Source of the DNA: Beroe forskalii
Lineage: Eukaryota; Ctenophora; Nuda; Beroida; Beroidae
Direction: 5' to 3'
Assembly (NCBI GenBank): GCA_011033025.1
Contig: WFMF01000037.1
Span: 186,001-250,000 of the forward strand
Length of the DNA stretch: 64,000 nt
Below, one piece after another: positions 49,601 to 58,600 of the stretch; position 1 is the stretch's first letter, and each line of letters begins with the position of its first letter. The translations under genes and the position numbers were made by a program. The notes under the pieces were generated by a model. The model had not been told where the DNA came from, searched no databases, and saw nothing but the letters and a program-made list of their open reading frames with translations.

Positions 49601-52600
49601 TTTTCCAAGTATTCTCGTGTCAGGATGTGTAATCACGCCACAACAGCTATATATTGCAGGGCTCAGCTGCAGGTGTGTAGTACACATATAGGAATGTAAA
49701 TGGTAATTAAAAGAGCATTCCACGATCGAAACACAGCTTATAAGGGATAATGGCTGGCATTTGAAAACTTGCTTCACAGCTCAGAAGCTGATTTGAGGCC
49801 CCTTGGGTGTAATAGTTAAAGTGTCAAGAGACACATCACATGACAATAATAAATGTACAATTTAAATGAGAGTTAACCGTGCAACGCCCTCCCACGGGTC
49901 GGCCGTAACGTGCACTGTTCTCAAAGTGAGAAGGTATAAATTCTTCACCTACACGACGCGTAAGAGAAATAGGCGATTCAACGTCATCAACACACTACAT
50001 CATGGTATGATAGTGACGTCATCCTACCCGCCTATTTCTCGTGCGTCGCATATAGTAGTGCATCCAGGTGGGCTCCAGTGAAACACAATGGAGAGTTGCC
50101 ACCCCCCCTCCCGCTTGCAAAGAGGTGCTTGTCAGTGAACATTGCACGAAATAACAAAAACAAACTCTTCCAAACTCACCCGCATGTCAGCCTCCATGAA
50201 GAGATGGTGGTATAGACACGATATAACACCCCCCATGGGCCTCTGTTCCTTGCGTTCCATCACCTCATTCATCATGTTCTCACAGAGTCTGTGAGCGTCA
50301 GCTTGACACGCTACCATGAGTGGCTTATCTAACCTGAAATCACCTCCATGATAGACTATATTGCACCTTGATACGTGAGACAATAATTCTGGTTGAACAA
50401 TTTTTACTTCAGATTCTTATTTGGAAATTTGACTGGTAATTTCATTCACATAACATATTATTCCCGATATTGTTCCCACTAGGCGTCTGATACTCACTTA
50501 ATGGATCGGGACATGAAGTACTTATAGGAGAGGAGCTGGAGGTGGCAGGATTCCTTTATCTCCACCTCAAACTCCAAGTCAATGAGACACTCCATTACAC
50601 CCCGCTCGTCTGGAAAGAGGAGACATCGGGTGATTCATTCTCAAGATTAAACGATAAAGAGACATATTATTTATGGGGTACAAAATTTGGGAATCCCCAT
50701 ATTTTCAAACGTCCAAAATTTCGATTATCCCCAGAATTGATATCCCACATAAAATATATCGCCAAGCAGAGAGGAGAATACAGAAAAAGGGACAAACAAA
50801 ATTGTGCGATTTTATACCTCCCTCAGCCGCGCAGTACTTGTCAATGTACTGGCCGCAGTTCTGCATCAGGGCGTGGTTAAGGGTGACGTCAGACACGGGG
50901 TCCACCAGGATCACGAACTCCTCTAGGGTCTTAGCGCAGTTGGGTTCCAGGGCCCCTTCAGTCCTGGGGAAGGGTATAAGCCTCCGATATAAACATGTAA
51001 AGGGGGGGGGGTTAATGAAAGAAGAAATGTTTGATGAGGGGTATAAACCTCTCATCAAGAAGGGGAGTTTGATGAGGGTATAAGGGAAGGATATTGGTGA
51101 TAATGAACATGTAGTCCAGTTTAACGCTCAACCACTCCACCAATGTATTTCTACGATGGGGAAAGCTGACTTTAAAAATGTAACCCGGGCTGATTGGTCA
51201 ACGACAACTGGACCCATGGGTAAGCAGTAACTCACGCCTGTATGTTCATGAGGCAGTTGATGACTGCTCCTTCCTCCTGAGTGCTAACATCAGCACACTT
51301 CTTCTGCACGTCGTTATGACACGTCATACCCAAAATGGGGGTCAGCTCGATATCTCCCATTATCATCGTCTTTACCTGAGGGGAATGGGGGTTAGTTCGA
51401 TATACCCCATTATCATTGTCTTAACCTGAGAGAGGGATGGGGTCAGCTCGATATCCCCCATTATCATCGTCTTTACCTGACAGGGGAATAGGGTCAGTTC
51501 GATATCCCCCATTATCATCGTCTTTACCTGAGGGGAATGGGGTCAGCTCGATATCTCCCATTATCATCGTCTTTACCTGACAGGGGAATAGGGTCAGTTC
51601 GATATCCCCCATTATCATCGTCTTTACCTGAGAAAGGAATGGGTCAGCTCGATATCTCCCATTATCATCGTCTTTACCTGACAGGGGAATAGGGTCAGCT
51701 CGATATCCCCCATTATCAGATCGTCTTCACCTGAGGGGGATGGGGTCAGCTCGATATCCCCCATTATCATCGTCTTTACCAGAGAGAATGGGGTTAGTTC
51801 GATATCCCCCATTATCATCGTCTTCACCTGAGGGGGGAATGGGGTCAGTTCGATATCCCCCATTATCATCGTCTTTACCTGAGGGGAATGGGGTCAGCTC
51901 GATATCCCCCATTATCATTGTCTTTACCTGGGCGGGGAATGGGGTCAGCTCGATATCCCCCATTATCATCGTCTTCACCTGAGAGGGATGGGGTCAGCTC
52001 GATATCTCCCATTATCATCGTCTTTACCTGAGAGAATGGGGTTAGTTCGATATCCCCCATTATCATCGTCTTCACCTGAAAGGAATGGGTCAGCTCGATA
52101 TCTCCTATTATCATCGTCTTCACCTGAGGGGGGAATGGGGTCAGCTCGATATCCCCCATTATCATCGTCTTCACCTGAGAGGATGGGGTTAGTTCGATAT
52201 CCCCCATTATCATCGTCTTCACCTGAAAGGAATGGGTCAGCTCGATATCTCCTATTATCATCGTCTTCACCTGACAGGGGAATTGGGGTCAGCTCGATAT
52301 CTCCCATTATCATCGTCTTTACCTGAGAGGGTGGGGTCAGCTCGATATCTCCCATTATCATCGTCTTAACCTGAGAGGATGGGGTTAGTTCGATATCCCC
52401 CATTATCATCGTCTTCACCTGAAAGGAATGGGTCAGCTCGATATCTCCTATTATCATCGTCTTCACCTGACAGGGGAATTGGGGTCAGCTCGATATCTCC
52501 CATTATCATCGTCTTTACCTGAGAGGATGGGGTTTAGGGCACATTTCTATAGTGACTGCCATAGCGACACCTTTTTAAGAATGATATCATAGTACTTTAT

Positions 52601-55600
52601 GCGGCTTTATGCTCCGATTCATTTTGATTGATTGCGAAAAACTATGGGCTTTCATTTTCGGATTTTCGAATTAAAAGAGAAACGAGAAATATCTTAATCT
52701 ATCTATCGCAGCATTATTCACGAATTGAAGAAGCCCAAAACACTATCCTGAGGTAACAATTGATCTACCACATGGAATACAGATATATTCTAGCAGCGCT
52801 GATGTAGTAGGTATCTAAAATGATGTCACTACGAGGGTTTAAAGTGGTCAATAGAAGATGTGGAGCTGCAAGTTACTAGATAAGTTTTGCAGTTGTTCGT
52901 GATATAACCCCATGATGTGAGCTAATAACGCAAGCCTGCCGGTTCATACACATCAAACATGTGAAGATGTGATTATAATTGTATTATTATTATTTCTCTT
53001 CAACTTGAACACATCTGCTGTATATTATAAAACTTGAATTATTGAGATTCGCAGCAAAATCTTACCGTGTGTGTGTCTATAGCTCTGTGTTGTACATTAA
53101 ATCTTATCCTACGTGGCATAACACAGTATAAGACTACGCATATTATTGCAATGTGGCGATCTCAAGACTGGTCACTTGTTGTTGCTACACGTCCAAAAAG
53201 TGAGCTTAAAAGTTTAAACAAAGACACAGTACAGAGATACATACACGAATAATGTAGAGGACGGAGAATCATGGCATTTTCTTGGTTAATTGGAGTATTT
53301 TAGTTATTTGATCACCTTGTTGTGCTTTTTACCCAGAGCCTTTTGGACTTGGTGTATAGTAGTATATTGTGAATCTAGCCCTGAGTAAGAACAGTACAGT
53401 ACTTACTACGTACTGATAATAGCAGTACATTCTATTATAGCTAGCACTCGTTTTCTCCTTAGTGCTTAGAGTAAATAGTTAACTTACAAATTGTACATGT
53501 ACTCCATACTTTTGTAAGTTCATCAATAGGTTGTTTCTCGACCATGTACTACAAGAATCATTGTCAAAGTTCGTCAGTTCGTAAAGAGAAAAGGATCCCA
53601 AAGTTGACCCGATAGGTCTAAGCATTTTAATACACACTCTCTTAAAGCTAAAGCGAATGATTGAAAATTCGATTGACACCCCCATAGAAGGGTTTTACAC
53701 AACTCCTACCTTTTCCACCCGCTGCATGCACTTGTCGGACACCCCAACTCGGTTCTTGTTCTGTTCCTCGTCCACTTCACTCAGACAGTTCAACAGCAGG
53801 ACAGTCCTCATGAAACCTTCCTCCAACTTGTGCGTTCTGCAATGGAACACGGTGAGGTAGGCGGGAGGGTCAAGAAGTTGACAGAATTAAAGGCAAGAAG
53901 GTGAGGCGTGGCTGTCCGAGGGTTAAGGAATTGACGGAAACCGAAAAGGGCAAAAACTTTACAAGAATTTACAGGATAATTTGCAAGATTTTACATGATC
54001 TCAAATGATGATCAAAGCAAAAGAATTTTTATTCAAATAATGAGTTCTCACTTCGCAGCCACATATTTATATCATTTGAGGGCAATGATGTGGCAAGTTT
54101 TTGGCAAACTATTTCACCATTGAAATTTCCGGAAATTTCAAAACTTTCGACTTATGTTACGTACAATAATCTTATGACACGGAAAAGATAAGCCTGTTTT
54201 AAAATTATTTATTCCCTTCGAACAAAAACGCAGCTGTTTGAAATAAAATTAAGTAGTTATGAAATGAAAAGTGCTGTATAATGTTCTGGACCAGAACATT
54301 GATTTGTAATTCTTCATCTTCATCAAGAATATGTGCCATCGTCAACGTGTATGACGATTACTATTGATCAACAAATTGCAGTAGATCTCATGAAGCTTGA
54401 CAGAACTTCTAGAAACAGATTATTATAAAACATCGAATCTAGCTATCATAACATTAATCATCTTGCATGATCCGCATTATGTGATTTGAATTTCAAAGCA
54501 TTGGGAGACAAAATAACATCATTTATTGATTCTGTAAATTGATGATTCATCATCACATGCAGATAACAAAAGTACCATGCATAGTGTATAGAAATCAAAC
54601 AAATGTACAGTACAAATTACGTAGCAACTTAGGTATTCATAATTCACAATTTAACAGACATAATCGATTATCTTTCAATCTTGAATCTATATGGTCTGGG
54701 AACTAAATGGTCTAGGAACTAAATGGTCTAGCAACTATAAGGTCTAGAATATGGTCTTGAATATCGTCTAGAATATCGTCTAGGAACTAAAAACACAAAG
54801 GAATACTGACGTTTTAGAATCGAGGCAGTGCGTAACAAGCTCATCTCCACAGGACACTTTGAGTCCGTAGTCGATCTTATAGTCATCCAGTAGTAGCAAC
54901 TGTCTTCTTACAACCTATCAGACACGATAGATGATGTTTCCTTGCGTTTTAAAAATAAAAGTGATATTCTATGACAACTCAGTCCAATAGTTTCATCAAA
55001 TTCAAGAGAAATTTACCAAATCCAACCTCATTTCCAACATTTCCCAACGTTCCTTCAAACGTTTGTTACTGTTGATCCGCTACGTACCTCTTTCCTGCAC
55101 TTCCCGGAGAGTCTCTTATCGAACTTGACACGGTACAGACAATCGTACACTGCTCCGGCATCGTCAGGAGTATCACTACACAGAACCTCCCGGTCCTCTC
55201 TACACGCGTAGAACAGAGCCTTGTCCAGCTTGAAGGGTAGAGGGGTTAGAAGGGGTTTTAAAAGAAGGGGAGAATCAGGGCGTACAACAGAGCCTTGTCG
55301 AGCTGTGTAAGGTGGAACAAGAGTTAGAACTAGAAGAAGGGGTGTTTGATACAGGAGTATAAACCAGGGCGTAGAAACGTAGTAGACTTTTCTAGCTGTG
55401 AGGGTGACGGGGTAAGAATGGGGTATTTCATAAGGGGGTAGAATTAGAGAGCCGCTTCTTTTCAAGCTGTCTTTTAAAGCTGTTAGCAATTAGAGGTCGA
55501 GGGTAAGTAGGTGTTCAAAAGATAGATGGGTTAGAGCACACAAAAGTCATCTGGAAAGCTGGTAGAAGTTGTGGAAGACAGTTCACTGGAAGTATTGGAG

Positions 55601-58600
55601 CAATTTTCAGAGAGTGTGCTTTTACGACTTTTTGCGTCTCTATGACGATTTATTGTGCAGTTCAATTATACTTGTAACAAGCAGATATTGACATAAACAC
55701 TATTATCATTAAGCATTGAGCAACCCAGTTCCGTTGATAACAACTAGATAAATTTTGGTAAATTGATCCATAATCGTCGTTCTAAGGCATATAATTGGTC
55801 CAGGAAATGTTACAACAGCAATCATGCCTTTCATAAAACTGTTTGATTTGTGAAAGTCAGCCTATTTACTGGATACATCACGCATCTATTTAAGTAGTTT
55901 TGCCATGTTATTGAGGCAGAATCAGATATTACAGAATGACAAGGACAGACCTTACCATTATTATTCAAAAGTTTACCACTTCCGATATGGATATAGAGTA
56001 CACGTACATTGTACAATATGTGTGTTTAATACAGTACATGCAAGTGGTTGTACAGAATTATTGACAAACAAGTTGAAGTAATAGTTACAAGCCTTGAAAG
56101 TGTCGGCAGCTTGTTCCTCCTTCACTTGAAGTACAGCTTTACATTCCTTCGACACTTCAGACATCTTCCCTTCAAGACAGGACATCACTTCAGCCTAAAG
56201 TGGGAGCAAGCATTTTAATACATTCAATAAATTGAATTGAATGTAATGATTCAAAGCATCATCCTGTACATCGGATCATGTTTCTAAACTCATAGCTTCA
56301 ACAGTTGAAACTTAAATTTACTGATGAAACATTGATGGTTTAACGACTTTTTCAGGCAAAATTCAGAAATATTTCGGTATTTCCAGCCTGTGACGATACA
56401 GACTCATCAACAGATGTATCAGTTATCACACCACAAGATAATGATTTGACATCAGCAGAGCAGGCCTTCAGGAACCCTGCAAGATGGCAGGTAATATGTC
56501 ATATGTAAGGAAAATGGGTCAGCTTCCTAATTTTGAGAACTTGCATTTCATATTATACAGGTTATTTATCCGTCAAATTTAGTAGTAGTGATACTCAGAT
56601 TTATATTTAAATTTTTCACCTTCAGGAACCCTATCACAAGATGATAGTCACTGAAAACCAAAGCAGCAATATTGGTCAGGAAGCCTCTGCAACCACTAGC
56701 TTCTGGAGACCCATCAGCTGTTATTGACTGTCTGTTATCTAACATACACACCATGGAATCTGTTCTTCCAGAACAGTGGGTTTTTACCAGACACAAAATC
56801 AATTTCTTTCAATAAGACAAGATGCAGTTATTTTGCTTTTATTTTGTATCTAATGATACTATCAATTGTCTATGGTCTATTGATAGGGTAAGAAGCCTAA
56901 TTCCGGCCGGCCCCCTATTCCGGCCACCCTGAGTTGAAAAAATTCCACACTTTTTATTTCACACTGCTTACCCCAAAAACAATTTTATGAGCAACTTCAA
57001 TCATTTGCCCATGTTCTCTGAAATTTTGAGTAAATGATCATTAGGATATGGTCACTTTTTGATTTAAAAAATTTACCCCCAAAATAATGATTTTAGGCCA
57101 AAAATTTTGTTAAGTTAACATTTGATTTAAAATTGATTTGCAATGTATTTGGAGATAACAAATACTGAGTTATGTTGAATGATGCCCATAGATGACCAAA
57201 TCATCGATTTTAAATCCAAAATGAGCGATTTAACGCTTAAAATTGTGTGACCAGAATTAGGGACCCAAAATCACAGAGGTCCCTTATTCCGGCCACAATT
57301 TCTATAGCTAAATTTCATTTAATCTATTGCACCTATGGTTTCTTAACTTTCCAAGGCTTTGAATTTCAAAAGTTTCAGCTCAAAAAGTTTAAAAACTTAA
57401 ACAGGAACTGCTGTGGACGGAAATTAGGGTCCCAAAAATCTGGGGTCCTAAATCCGGCCAAAGTTCATAATACACAATTATGAATGTTCAAGTGATAAAC
57501 CAAACATTACATGACGTTATGATAAAGTCTATATTGGTAAAAGCCCAGAGTGATGCTTATTTCTATCTAAATCTAGCAAATGAGACTATGATTTGAGATG
57601 GCCGTAATTAGGGACCCTCCTACCATGGGTACCTTATATTCAGCCACAACTCTATAGCTGTTTTTTCATATCAGAGCAGCATGGAAATTATGGAAAATTA
57701 TCCATAACGTTGTTAAATGATATCCTGAATACACGAAAGTGACTTTTAGATGTGGCAAACTCCCATGGATGATCAGAAATTACCAAGGCCCTCTGAAAAA
57801 TTAGATTTCGCCCCTAAATTAATTTTTGCTAGTTTTCATTTAAAAAGATCGGCCTAAGAGTCATAGCTAGAGTAGAAAAGTGCTTTTAATCCATGAAAGA
57901 CATGTCACCAATCAGGAATTGTCGCCCAAAATAGAAATTTCAGATATTTTGATGGTACAAACACTAAACTGCAAGTTTATGTTGAAAACTAAGGCATGGG
58001 AATGCTTCAGGTGATATTAATAGAGTATAGTTTTACATAATATTTCGTAACAAACAGAAAATTATGAGAAAACCTGCAGAGCGTGTGCTTAAATTCGTGA
58101 GTCGAACTTGTACTGAATTCTAAATGCAAGAATTTTAGCTGAAAATTGTTTTTGGCGATTTTCTGACATACCATGTGCTAGATATAACATCTCATTTTGT
58201 GTGAGAATACTAAATAGTGCTCCTTCATAGTTTATAAGGGTGTTATAGCAGGTGGCCGGAATAAGTACCCATAACCCAGAAGGGACCTAATTCCGGCCAG
58301 CCTAACTCACTTACCTAGTTCTTACTATAACTTAAAATGATAAGAGGTAATAGAAAAGTGTTTTTAACATTCTGGGAATCCGTCAATATCTTAGGGAAAC
58401 TTCATTTATGACATTTTATTCTTAGTTGAAAGTTACCTATCTTTGAGACCGAAAAATCAGTGTACCTAATGGAGCTACGCAGTAAAATTTCATTCTTGAG
58501 TAGAAGAAAGGTGGAATTTATAGACAGAGCAAAAATTTTGCTCTAAGATCAATAGTTTAAGAATTATTTTGGGTGGCCAGAATTAGGCTCAAATGACCGG

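Noticed and set aside
51421..52466. Several overlapping open frames of 65-163 codons in the 50-bp array
   Set aside because: They are the expected product of repeating a stop-free unit derived from GLG1 exon 10; they lack starts, ends or context of an independent gene.
51375..52532. CRISPR-like appearance of regularly spaced repeats
   Set aside because: The repeats are contiguous head-to-tail copies without unique spacers, in a eukaryotic intron.
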